A stretch of 64,000 nt of DNA from Microvirga brassicacearum. Lineage in GTDB: Bacteria; Pseudomonadota; Alphaproteobacteria; Rhizobiales; Beijerinckiaceae. The DNA lies in the NCBI RefSeq assembly GCF_008757455.1, contig NZ_VCMV01000071.1, forward strand, positions 1 to 64,000, given 5' to 3'. The first letter of the stretch is position 1; each line of letters opens with the position of its first letter. The notes below the pieces were generated by a model, which saw only the letters and a list, made by a program, of their open reading frames with translations, was not told the origin of the DNA and did not search any database. This document shows positions 51,660 to 59,882 of this stretch, piece after piece. The translations under genes and the position numbers were made by a program.

Positions 51660-53252
51660 TCAAAAACCGCCGGCCTGCCCATCCTTGCGCGGATCGGAGC
51701 CTGCCACGTAGCCTCCATCGATGGACTGGATCAGTTGGCTCCCGCCAAATCCGAAGCTTTCGTCGGCTGTCTCGGACTTGATCACGTGTCCCCGCACGGC
51801 GAGGCCGTCGCAAAGATCTTGTCGCATGGTCGACTCGAGAGCGACGTCCAAACCTTGCAGGATCCGCCACCGGGGAGCGTCGGATGCGGTCTGAGGATCC
51901 TGTCCCCAGATTTGCGTGCGCAGCACCATCTGCACATGCCCTTGGGCCTGCATCGGTCCTCCCATGAGGCCGAACGCCATCGTGGGTTTGCCGCGCTTGG
52001 TCACGAAGCCGGGGATGATGGTATGGAACGGCCGTTTAGACGGGCCCACCTGGTTCTGATGTCCGTTCTCGAGCGAAAAGCCGAAGCCGCGATTCTGCAT
52101 GCTGATTCCGGTTCCCGGCACCACGATTCCCGATCCAAAGCCGGAATAGTTGGATTGGATGTAGGACACCATCATGCCGGATTCGTCGGCCGCGGCGAGA
52201 CAGACCGTCCCGCCATCTTTCGGGGCACCCGCTCCAAAATTCTGCGCTTTCGACCGATTGATCAGCTTGGCTCGGCTCGCCAGATAAGCGGGATCGAGAA
52301 GATGCTCGGTCGCCACATCGATCATGAAGGCGGGATCCGCCACATACGCGTGCACATCGGCCGTCGCGAGCTTCATCGCTTCAATCTGCAAGTGAACGGC
52401 GTCCACGTCGTCTGCGCCCATCCCGGCGAGATCGAAGGTTCTCAGGATCCCGAGCGCCATCAGGGCGGCAATGCCCTGTCCGTTGGGCGGGATCTCATGC
52501 AGCGCCACCTCGCCGATCTCCTGGGAGATCGTGCCGCACCAATCATTGGTGTGCGCAGCGAGATCGCTCTCGTCCAGCACGGCGCTGTGTTGGCGCGCGA
52601 AGGCGGCGATCTTCTCGGCCAGGGCTCCCCGATAGAACGCATCGCCTTCCGTCTCCGCGATCGACCTGAGGGTGCGGCCAAGGTCCGCATTGCGATAAAG
52701 TTCGCCCGTTTCAGGCGCTCGGCCATCGGGCATGAACGCCTCGCGAAAGCCGGGTTGCACGTGCAGTTCCAGTGCGGCCCGACGCCATTGTTCTGCAACC
52801 AACGGCGTGACGTGATACCCGCGCTCTGCATAATCGACCGCCGGCGCAAACAGATCAGCGAAGGGAAGTCGGCCGAACCGCCGTGAGAGATCAACCCATG
52901 CCGAGACAGCTCCAGGGACCGTGACGGATTCCCAACCCCGACGGGGCATCGATGAAAAGCCGACGAAACGCTCCGGCGTCCATTGAGCCGATGAACGACC
53001 CGAAGCGTTCAGTCCGTGCAGCTCCTTGCCATCCCAGAGAATGCAGAACGCATCCGATCCCAATCCGTTGCCGGTCGGCTCCACGACCACGAGCGCAATG
53101 GCGGCGGCCAACGCTGCATCGACGGCGTTTCCGCCGCGCGCGAGCATACGCAAACCCGCCTGGGTCGCCAGCGGATGGGACGTTGTGACCGCGTTGCGCG
53201 CGAACACGGGGGAGCGGCGGGACGGATATTCGGATTGAATGACGTAACGCAC
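51660..53252 (-). CDS. Gamma-glutamyltransferase family protein
   Basis: 530 residues with no signal peptide, so it may be cytoplasmic, unlike typical periplasmic GGT. The early AVTTSHPLATQAGLRML and GGNAVDAALAAAIALVV (key part) match the large-subunit start. Thr349 in GGTVCLAAAD is the autoprocessing site and nucleophile, followed by SNYSGFGSGIVVPGTGI in the small subunit. It would hydrolyse or transfer gamma-glutamyl groups. It sits in an operon behind the GntR gene and a NitT/TauT-type importer, 45 bases after the former. This suggests that an imported gamma-glutamyl compound is processed (inference). Confidence 0.9.
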   Translation of the reverse strand: MRYVIQSEYPSRRSPVFARNAVTTSHPLATQAGLRMLARGGNAVDAALAAAIALVVVEPTGNGLGSDAFCILWDGKELHGLNASGRSSAQWTPERFVGFSSMPRRGWESVTVPGAVSAWVDLSRRFGRLPFADLFAPAVDYAERGYHVTPLVAEQWRRAALELHVQPGFREAFMPDGRAPETGELYRNADLGRTLRSIAETEGDAFYRGALAEKIAAFARQHSAVLDESDLAAHTNDWCGTISQEIGEVALHEIPPNGQGIAALMALGILRTFDLAGMGADDVDAVHLQIEAMKLATADVHAYVADPAFMIDVATEHLLDPAYLASRAKLINRSKAQNFGAGAPKDGGTVCLAAADESGMMVSYIQSNYSGFGSGIVVPGTGISMQNRGFGFSLENGHQNQVGPSKRPFHTIIPGFVTKRGKPTMAFGLMGGPMQAQGHVQMVLRTQIWGQDPQTASDAPRWRILQGLDVALESTMRQDLCDGLAVRGHVIKSETADESFGFGGSQLIQSIDGGYVAGSDPRKDGQAGGF

Positions 53253-53297
53253 AGGGTGATCCTTCGTTATGGCCTGACAGAGCGGTGATCGCGAACG

Positions 53298-53969
53298 TTA
53301 TCCGCCGAGCTGCGCTTCGATCTTGTTGAGCGTTCGGTGGTAGTGTTCAACAAGCATCTCGCTCGCAACCGGGATATCTCCGCCGAGGACGACGTCCATG
53401 AGTTCGCGGTGCTCCTCAAGGCCGTTGCGCCGTGGATAGGCGTATGAATCGGAGACGAAGATGTAGCGCTGCGCATGATCCATCAAAACCTCGCAGAACT
53501 CCAGCATCCAGGTGGACTGACAGTTTGCGATGAGTGCGATGTGGAACGCGCGGTGCGGAACCTCCCACTCGCTTCGATCCGCTGCACTCAACTCCTGCTT
53601 GGCCGCCTGGACACGCGACAGGCGGTAGAAGGCCAGGACGATGTTTTCCTCCCAGGCGGTGGAGCGATTGCGCATCGATTCCTCGAGCGCCTTTGTCTCC
53701 AACCAGCAGCGCGTCTTCACCAGTTCGCGCCAATTCTCGATGCTGATGGCGGGAACGAAAAATCCCCTCTGCTCATGCCGATCGACGAGACGTTCTGCAG
53801 AGAGCCGGTTCAGCGCCTCGCGGACCGGGTTCGTCCCGACGCCGTATCGCTCGGCCACAAGATCGATCGCGAGCTTCTGGCCGGGCTCGAGAGCACCCAT
53901 GAGGATGTCCTGCCGAAGTTTTCGGTAAACGATGGTTGCCGCGGTGGTTTTCTCGATGACCTTGGTCAC
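53298..53969 (-). CDS. GntR/FCD-family transcriptional regulator
   Basis: 223 residues, normal size. The winged helix (10-74) reads LRQDILMGALEPGQKL and then VAERYGVGTNPVREALNRLS. The FCD domain (78-218) has metal-site histidines in HRAFHIALI, EEHRELMDVV and VEHYHRTL. It lies between the ABC transporter genes and the GGT gene on the same strand and likely controls that operon and perhaps the divergent FAH-family gene. Confidence 0.93.
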   Translation of the reverse strand: MTKVIEKTTAATIVYRKLRQDILMGALEPGQKLAIDLVAERYGVGTNPVREALNRLSAERLVDRHEQRGFFVPAISIENWRELVKTRCWLETKALEESMRNRSTAWEENIVLAFYRLSRVQAAKQELSAADRSEWEVPHRAFHIALIANCQSTWMLEFCEVLMDHAQRYIFVSDSYAYPRRNGLEEHRELMDVVLGGDIPVASEMLVEHYHRTLNKIEAQLGG

Positions 53970-54024
53970 GTGCCGGTGCTCTTTTGGTGGGTGAACAGGA
54001 GAGCAGGAGGAGCTTGGTCAGACA

Positions 54025-54891
54025 TTATTTGTGGCTGTCCTGAAGATTGCTGTCCCGATGCCAGAACACGAAGCGTTTCTGGATCCAGACCACGGTCCCG
54101 AACGTCATAAGGCCCAGGAGGCTCAGGTAGATGATCAAGGAGAATACCCGCGGGGTGTCAAGCTGAGATGCGGCAACGCGGATCAGTTCACCGAATCCCC
54201 GGCCTCCACCCAGGAATTCGCCCGCGATGGCCCCGGCGACGACGCTGATCGAGGCAATTTTCACGCCTGTGAAGAACTGTGGCAGGCCCGTTGGGATCTT
54301 CAGTTTAATCAGGGTCTGCCAACGGCTGGCGCCAATGCTCTTGAACAGCATGCGCGCATTCGGATCCGCGGCGTGCAACCCGGCTGCTGTCCCGACAACG
54401 ACCGGGAAGATCGAGATAAAGGCAGCGAGTGCGACTTTTGACGCGATTCCAAAGCCCATCCACGCGACAAAAAGCGGAGCGAAGGCAAGTTTCGGCATGG
54501 TGTCGATCGCCACGATATAGGGCATCACGGCGCGCTCTCCAAAAGTCGTCTCCCCGACCAGAATGCCGAGCGCAACACCGATTCCGACGGCGAGGACGAA
54601 GCCGAATATCACCTCCTGCGCGGTGATCCAGAACGCGGCGAGCATGTAGTTTCCAGACAGCAGGCTCTGTCCCACGAAAACCAGATCCTGCGCCGTCCGC
54701 CAGGGGCTCGGCAGAATGATCGGGGACACCAGGCCAAGACCGGTCACCAATTGCCATAGGCCGAGGAACACCACCAAGAGACCGAACATCGAGACGGCGC
54801 GTGGAAGGGCGTCGAACCAGGACAGGTTCTCATCCCAAATCGTATCCGGCGGCAGGCCCTCGCCGGCAACCGTCGGCTGAATCCCGCTCAT
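54025..54891 (-). CDS. NitT/TauT-type ABC transporter permease
   Basis: 288 residues and about six helices. The EAA-like loop appears as AADPNARMLFKSIGASRWQT followed by LIKLKIPTGLP, standard for SsuC/TauC permeases. The C-terminus ends FGTVVWIQKRFVFWHRDSN. Its ATG overlaps the ATPase stop (ATGA). Such systems import sulfonates, nitrate, thiamine precursors or aromatic acids; the cargo here is not evident. Confidence 0.93.
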   Translation of the reverse strand: MSGIQPTVAGEGLPPDTIWDENLSWFDALPRAVSMFGLLVVFLGLWQLVTGLGLVSPIILPSPWRTAQDLVFVGQSLLSGNYMLAAFWITAQEVIFGFVLAVGIGVALGILVGETTFGERAVMPYIVAIDTMPKLAFAPLFVAWMGFGIASKVALAAFISIFPVVVGTAAGLHAADPNARMLFKSIGASRWQTLIKLKIPTGLPQFFTGVKIASISVVAGAIAGEFLGGGRGFGELIRVAASQLDTPRVFSLIIYLSLLGLMTFGTVVWIQKRFVFWHRDSNLQDSHK

Positions 54892-55697
54892 ATGAAAGCT
54901 CCCTTGTCGAGACGGCCGCGGATCTGCTTCGTGTATCGCCCGAACAGCGGGTCGCTCAGCATGTCGAGCGTCCGCGGACGGGGAAGGTCGATTTGAACCG
55001 CTTCGACAAAACGCCCGGGACGAGGCGACATGACGTAAACCACGTCCGACAGGATGACCGCTTCGGGGATGGAATGGGTGACCAGAAACGCCGTCGCATT
55101 ACGCTCCAGGCAGATCCGCTGCAATTCCATGTTCATGAAGTCACGGCTGATCTCGTCGAGCGCGCTGAAGGGCTCATCCAGCAGCAGGACGTCCGGCTCG
55201 GCAATCAGCATCCGGCACATGGCCGCACGCTGCGCCATGCCGCCGGATAACTCGCTCGGGTAAACCTTGTCGAAGCCGCGCAGACCGACAAGGTCGAGAA
55301 GCGCATGGGCCCGATCATGCACCGCCAATGCTGCCTTCTTGCCGTCTTGAATCTCAATCGGCAGAACGATGTTTTCGAGCGTTGTGCGCCAAGGAAAGAG
55401 CGTGGCCTGCTGAAACATCATGCCGATGTCGCGGCGTGGGCCGAGGACCGGTTTTCCGGAAAGCATCACGCTTCCCGAAGACGGAGGCGTGAGCCCGGCC
55501 ATGATCTTCAAAAGAGTGGACTTGCCGCAGCCGCTGGCTCCGATCACGGAAGCGAACTGCCCTTGTTCGAGGGTGAGATCCACCTTGTCGAGAGCCTGCA
55601 CGTTGCGTCGTGCAAAGGACTTGCTGACGCCGCGCAATTGAAAGACCGGCCGGGCGACGTGCCCGGCCGGTGCCTTTAGGTTGGAAACAACGCTCAC
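54888..55697 (-). CDS. NitT/TauT-type ABC transporter ATP-binding protein
   Basis: 269 residues using the GTG at 55697, which overlaps the stop of the binding-protein gene (GTGA). The longer open frame upstream is a shadow. Walker A GASGCGKS, Q-loop FQQATLFPWRT, signature LSGGMAQRAAMCRML, Walker B VLLLDEPFSALD and switch FLVTHSIPEAV identify the SsuB/TauB group. It pairs with the permease below. Confidence 0.93.
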   Translation of the reverse strand: MSVVSNLKAPAGHVARPVFQLRGVSKSFARRNVQALDKVDLTLEQGQFASVIGASGCGKSTLLKIMAGLTPPSSGSVMLSGKPVLGPRRDIGMMFQQATLFPWRTTLENIVLPIEIQDGKKAALAVHDRAHALLDLVGLRGFDKVYPSELSGGMAQRAAMCRMLIAEPDVLLLDEPFSALDEISRDFMNMELQRICLERNATAFLVTHSIPEAVILSDVVYVMSPRPGRFVEAVQIDLPRPRTLDMLSDPLFGRYTKQIRGRLDKGAFI

Positions 55698-56722
55698 TGA
55701 GCGATCCCGGTATTCCAGTCCTTCACGAACTGGTTCGTATACGCCTTCTGCAAGTCGGGCAGAGGAGCCTTCAACGCGCCGCTCGCCACGAGCGCCTTCT
55801 GCCACAGGTCCCATTGCTCGGGATGATGATAGCCCCAGCCGTTGGAGAGATCCGCTGGCGTTACCCGGCCCTTCATTGCCTCGAACAGGGCTCCGGAGAA
55901 GGCTTTGTCCTCGCCTTCCTGCGGGTTACCGAGCTTCGCATGCGTCAGGACCTTGTCCTTGTTGGCGGGATCGGCTGCAAAAACCGAACCCTTCACGAGC
56001 GCCCGTCCGAAACCTTTGAGCGCCTCAGGATCCTTGTTGATGAAATCGCGGCTCGTCACATAGCCATTGCCGAAATAGGCAAGGAACTTTTCAGGCGTGA
56101 TCTCGCGCAGCGGAACACCGCGCAGACGCAGGATCGCCGCATCTCGCGTGCCGGATGCGTAGGCGTCGATATCGCCGCGCATGAAAGCAGCCGTCGCCAT
56201 GCCCCCATCACCGACGGTCAGGAACTCGTAATCGGTGCCTTCCTTCATCTTCAGGTCATCGAGGATCGCGCGAACGAACGCCACCTCTGCGCCATCGGCA
56301 GTGCCGACACCGATCTTCTTGCCCTTCAGTTGATCGGGAGTCTTGAACGTCGAGTCTTCCTTGACGACCAACCCGAACTGGCTTTTGGCAAAGTTGTTGT
56401 AGAGAAAAACCATGTCGAGGCCGGATGCGCGGGCCGCAAGCAATGGGCCCGGCCCGGGATGGCCGATCTGCGCCTGCCCGGCCGCGAGCATCTGGAGAAC
56501 CTGGCCGGAACCGTTCACGCTCTCGGGGCGGACCCGCAGGCCTTCCTTCTCGAAATACCCTTCGCCCATGGCGACATAGAACGGATAGTAGCCGACGCCC
56601 CCGGGACTCGGGAAAACGACGGTGATGTCCTTGGGACTCTGGGCGCCGGCCGGCGCGATCCCGCTCAATCCACAGGCTACGACCGCCGCACAGATACTGA
56701 AAAAGCCTCGACGATTTCCCAT
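55694..56722 (-). CDS. NitT/TauT-type ABC transporter substrate-binding protein
   Basis: 342 residues from the ATG at 56722, chosen for the GAGGGGA ribosome site and the signal peptide (GFFSICAAVVACGLSGIAPA). Family text: FPSPGGVGYYPFYVAMGEGY, then EKEGLRVRPE, LKGKKIGVGTADGAE and GDIDAYASG. It has the ligand-binding shape of SsuA/ThiY proteins. It is the first gene of the minus-strand operon and is divergent from the FAH-family gene across a 154-base regulatory region. Confidence 0.92.
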   Translation of the reverse strand: MGNRRGFFSICAAVVACGLSGIAPAGAQSPKDITVVFPSPGGVGYYPFYVAMGEGYFEKEGLRVRPESVNGSGQVLQMLAAGQAQIGHPGPGPLLAARASGLDMVFLYNNFAKSQFGLVVKEDSTFKTPDQLKGKKIGVGTADGAEVAFVRAILDDLKMKEGTDYEFLTVGDGGMATAAFMRGDIDAYASGTRDAAILRLRGVPLREITPEKFLAYFGNGYVTSRDFINKDPEALKGFGRALVKGSVFAADPANKDKVLTHAKLGNPQEGEDKAFSGALFEAMKGRVTPADLSNGWGYHHPEQWDLWQKALVASGALKAPLPDLQKAYTNQFVKDWNTGIAQ

Positions 56723-56876
56723 GCTTGTCCCCTCGTTCCTTGTTGAAGGCAAAATAAATGCATTATTGCGGATATGTGTCAAAAAATATTTTTTTTGACG
56801 TTTGGCCTCTTTCATGCATTTTTGCATCACGCTGCCTAACCGCGCGCCAGTTGATCCAATAAGGGCAAAATCGACC
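56723..56876. promoter_or_regulatory. Divergent regulatory region with palindrome and flanking direct repeats
   Basis: An AT-rich gap. At 56778-56799 a 22-base palindrome pairs at ten of eleven positions: arms GTCAAAAAA and TTTTTTGAC around TATT. It is flanked by two near-identical direct copies, ATGCATTATTGC at 56758-56769 and ATGCATTTTTGC at 56814-56825, 56 bases apart. The palindrome is a good candidate operator for the GntR/FCD regulator encoded in the operon; the direct repeats may be extra binding sites. Confidence 0.6.
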
Positions 56877-57587
56877 ATGTCAGAGCATGCAGAATTCGTC
56901 GTTGCGAGACCCGCGACCGTCTCGCTTCCCGTCGCGGGAAGTTCCGAGCGGTTCCCGGTTCGGCGCATCTACTGCATTGGGCGAAACTACGTGGCGCATG
57001 TCAGGGAGATGGGCGGCGACGAGAACCGCGATCCGCCCATCATTTTCCAGAAGCCGACCGACAGCATCGTGCAGGACGGGTCGCTCGTTGCGTATCCGGC
57101 GATGACCGACAATTACCACTTCGAACTCGAACTCCTCGTCGCGATGAAATCCGGCGGATACGACATCCCGGTGGCGGAAGCACTCGAGCATGTTTATGGC
57201 TACGGAATCTGTCTCGACATGACCCGTCGCAGCGTGACCGAGGCGCCGGAATCACCGCGCCTTCCGTGGGAATTGAAGAAGTCGTTCGACCAATCGGCCC
57301 CCTGCAGTGCGATCTATCCTGTCGAACAGGTCGGCCATGTGAGTTCAGGGGCGATACGTCTGGAAGTCGACGGAGAGGCGCGCCAGAATTCCGACCTCAA
57401 TCTGATGATCTGGAAGACACCGGAGATCATCTCCACATTATCGCGCTATTTCTCCCTGCAGCCGGGCGATCTCATCATGACGGGCACGCCCGATGGCGTC
57501 GGTCCCGTCCTGCCGGGAAATGTCATGGTAGGGACGATCGAAGGGTTGGGAAAACTGACGATCACGGTAAGCAACCCCGCCGCATAA
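56877..57587 (+). CDS. Fumarylacetoacetate hydrolase-family protein
   Basis: 236 residues from the ATG at 56877; the open frame upstream lies in the promoter region. The catalytic domain shows the standard order: RIYCIGRNYVAHVREMG, then FQKPTDSIV, FELELLVAMKSGG with metal-binding glutamates, GYGICLDMTRRS with the metal Asp, and DLIMTGTPDGVGPV. Members hydrolyse or decarboxylate beta-keto or 2,4-dioxo acids. It is divergent from the NitT/TauT-type importer and followed by a strong terminator. A catabolic step for the imported compound is likely but not proven. Confidence 0.92.
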   Translation: MSEHAEFVVARPATVSLPVAGSSERFPVRRIYCIGRNYVAHVREMGGDENRDPPIIFQKPTDSIVQDGSLVAYPAMTDNYHFELELLVAMKSGGYDIPVAEALEHVYGYGICLDMTRRSVTEAPESPRLPWELKKSFDQSAPCSAIYPVEQVGHVSSGAIRLEVDGEARQNSDLNLMIWKTPEIISTLSRYFSLQPGDLIMTGTPDGVGPVLPGNVMVGTIEGLGKLTITVSNPAA

Positions 57588-57621
57588 ATGCAACGTTGGC
57601 TTCCCGTTAGAACATCAAGCG

Positions 57622-57656
57622 AAAGCCCTGAACGCCGAAAGGCTTCGGGGCTTTTT
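57622..57656 (+). terminator. Rho-independent terminator of the FAH-family gene
   Basis: An eleven-pair stem (57622-57632 with 57644-57654, one T-G wobble) continues over a one-base bulge into a GCC/GGC stem closed by a GAAA tetraloop, and ends in five T at 57652-57656. It lies 35 bases after the stop codon. Confidence 0.88.
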
Positions 57657-57706
57657 GCTCGTCGTTTCCCACCTTCGGCAGCTGCGATCGATCGGCCGAG
57701 GGAACG

Positions 57707-59749
57707 TCAATAGGACAAGGTTATACCCGCAAAAGCACCTTGCGCGCGATCGTCACCCGCCAGCTTGGCACGGTACTGAACGTTGATGTCGATGAACGAC
57801 ATCGGCGCCGTGTGCTTGCTCTCCCGGAACCAGTAGCGGAGATTGAGGCCCGCTCCCGCGCCGACGGCCTCGGGGGTGTCCAGGAGGCTGTCATACCCGC
57901 CGCCGACCGACAGAAACGGCGTCAGGACCAATCGATTGCTGATCCCGTCCATCCGAAAGCTGCGGCCGACACGAGCCTCGAAGGCGCCGACCGTCTGCTT
58001 CTCCTCGACGTAATATCCAAGATCCCCGTACACCTGCCATGTCCACCAATCGGAGACATCGACCCGCAAATCCGTTCCGCGACCGTCGGAAAAGGCCGCG
58101 CGGAGAAGCCCATCCGTGCGGGCATATTCGCCGATCGGAAACAAGCGGCTTGCCTCCAGCACGAGATTGAAGCTGCTGAACGGCTTCCAGCGCGCGCCGA
58201 CCGAACCTTGCGCGGTCGAGATCCCTGTCGGCCCGTCGGTCTCGTCGCTCAACGTTTGAAAGACCCGGCCGAAGACTTCGACGATCGCACCGTTGCGATA
58301 GCCAATCCCGGGCGGGCGCCAGTAGATCTCGGATCCAGCCTGCAGCACGTTCCCGGCCGTTGGAACCGGTGCGAACGGCACACTCGGCATCACACCGACA
58401 GCGCCATAAAGCAGGCTCGCATAGGCGCCCCAGGTTCGCTCCAGTTCGCCGACTTCGCGGCGCAGCCCGAACAGATATTGCGGTTCGATCGCGAGTCGCC
58501 CGCTCGCAGCCTCATCGATGGCTGCCTTGAGCAGTTCCGCGGCTGAATCGTTCTTATACAACCGCTTCGCCGCATAGGCCGCATCCACATAGCCCAAGCC
58601 CTTGAGTTGGCCTGCTGCGCGGGCGCGGCTGAAGTGCTCGTCTGCGGTCCGATCATCCCCGACACGGTTGGCCAAATAGGCGAGGTCAAGAGCCGCGAGG
58701 GGTGACAACACGCTCTGCGCCTCGGCAAACCGGCGGCGCGCCTCGTCCTTGCGATTCAAATCGACCAGAAGCCCGATCTCGGCGCTTGTGACCGTCGCCT
58801 TCTCCTGAGCGGTCGCTCCATACGTGGCCGCATTCCGGAAGGCGTCGAGAGCCTCCTCGCGTCGACTGAGGGCGAGGAGCGCGAATCCGGCGCGGGCCGC
58901 GACCGCGTAGCTGCGTTCGCCTCTCAAGCCCTTGAGCGCATCGAGCGCGCGCTGCGGTTGCTTCGCCGTCAGGCTCGCGTCGGCCAGCGCCAGCCGCAGG
59001 GCTCGTGTATTCCGGACGGGCGATCTGCGGGCCTGAAGTGCCGCCGCGAAATCATCGGCAGCGGCGGCGTGCTGGCGGAGCGTGACCCGAATATAGCCCC
59101 GTTGCGCGAGAATCTCTCCGTCACCTGGGTGGTCCGCCAGCGCAGCGGTGGCAACCCGCTCGGCCTCCTCCGGGCGTTTGCCGGCCGATAGGGTATTGAT
59201 GAGAAGAAGGCGATAATCCCGACGGTCCGGATCGAGTTCCACGGCTTTGCGGGCCTGCTCGATCGCCGTCGCATAATCTTTGCGCGCATAGGCCTTGTAG
59301 GCGCTGTCGGCTGCTTGAAAACTCCGATCCGAGACTGCCTGCTGCTGACCCGGCCGTCCGGCTGCAATCGCCCTCTGAGAGATGCGCTCGCGCACGCGGT
59401 CGCGCTGTTGAACCAGTTCAGGATCCTGAATTCCCGCCTCGATGAAACCGGAAGCCGTCCTGTCGGCCTCCTCCAAATCGCCCGATGCAGCCAATGCCTC
59501 GACGAGCAGGCGCCTCAGGCGGTTCACATCTGGACGCTGACGGATCGCGTCCCTCGCTTTTGTGACGGCAGCCGCGTAATCACCGCGACTGAACGCTTCA
59601 TAGGCTTGACTTGCGCTCTCGTAGGCTGAGCCCGTCAACGGCAACTCCTCGGCGGCCTGAGCTCGCGCATCTCCCACCGGACCGACCAGCGCGGCGACTG
59701 CCATCAGGGCCAGCACGCTCTTCCGTGAGTGTCGGAGTCTATCGGGCAT
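57707..59749 (-). CDS. NfrA-like TPR outer-membrane protein
   Basis: 680 residues from the ATG at 59749, which gives a signal peptide (SVLALMAVAALVGPVGDARA). Residues about 40-450 are tetratricopeptide repeats, seen as spaced YEAFSRGDYAAAVTKARDAI, then DYATAIEQARKAVELDPD, AERVATAALADHPGDGEIL and similar. The rest resembles the C-terminal domain of bacteriophage N4 adsorption protein A: alternating short strands (SEIYWRPPGIGYRNGAIVEV, VYGDLGYYVEEKQTVGAFEA) and a final aromatic GITLSY typical of an outer-membrane beta barrel. E. coli NfrA (about 990 residues) exports a polysaccharide made by NfrB. It is 133 bases downstream of the NfrB-like gene. Confidence 0.8.
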   Translation of the reverse strand: MPDRLRHSRKSVLALMAVAALVGPVGDARAQAAEELPLTGSAYESASQAYEAFSRGDYAAAVTKARDAIRQRPDVNRLRRLLVEALAASGDLEEADRTASGFIEAGIQDPELVQQRDRVRERISQRAIAAGRPGQQQAVSDRSFQAADSAYKAYARKDYATAIEQARKAVELDPDRRDYRLLLINTLSAGKRPEEAERVATAALADHPGDGEILAQRGYIRVTLRQHAAAADDFAAALQARRSPVRNTRALRLALADASLTAKQPQRALDALKGLRGERSYAVAARAGFALLALSRREEALDAFRNAATYGATAQEKATVTSAEIGLLVDLNRKDEARRRFAEAQSVLSPLAALDLAYLANRVGDDRTADEHFSRARAAGQLKGLGYVDAAYAAKRLYKNDSAAELLKAAIDEAASGRLAIEPQYLFGLRREVGELERTWGAYASLLYGAVGVMPSVPFAPVPTAGNVLQAGSEIYWRPPGIGYRNGAIVEVFGRVFQTLSDETDGPTGISTAQGSVGARWKPFSSFNLVLEASRLFPIGEYARTDGLLRAAFSDGRGTDLRVDVSDWWTWQVYGDLGYYVEEKQTVGAFEARVGRSFRMDGISNRLVLTPFLSVGGGYDSLLDTPEAVGAGAGLNLRYWFRESKHTAPMSFIDINVQYRAKLAGDDRAQGAFAGITLSY

Positions 59750-59882
59750 GCACGTCCATCTCGTGAATCGGCCGGCAATCAGAGGGACTATCGTGCCGCT
59801 GGTTGGACTCCATGCTCTCGGATGCGCGAGCCGCTGGCGCATTTTCCGCGAACGTGGTGAAAAAGCCGTTAACTTGGGGCCA

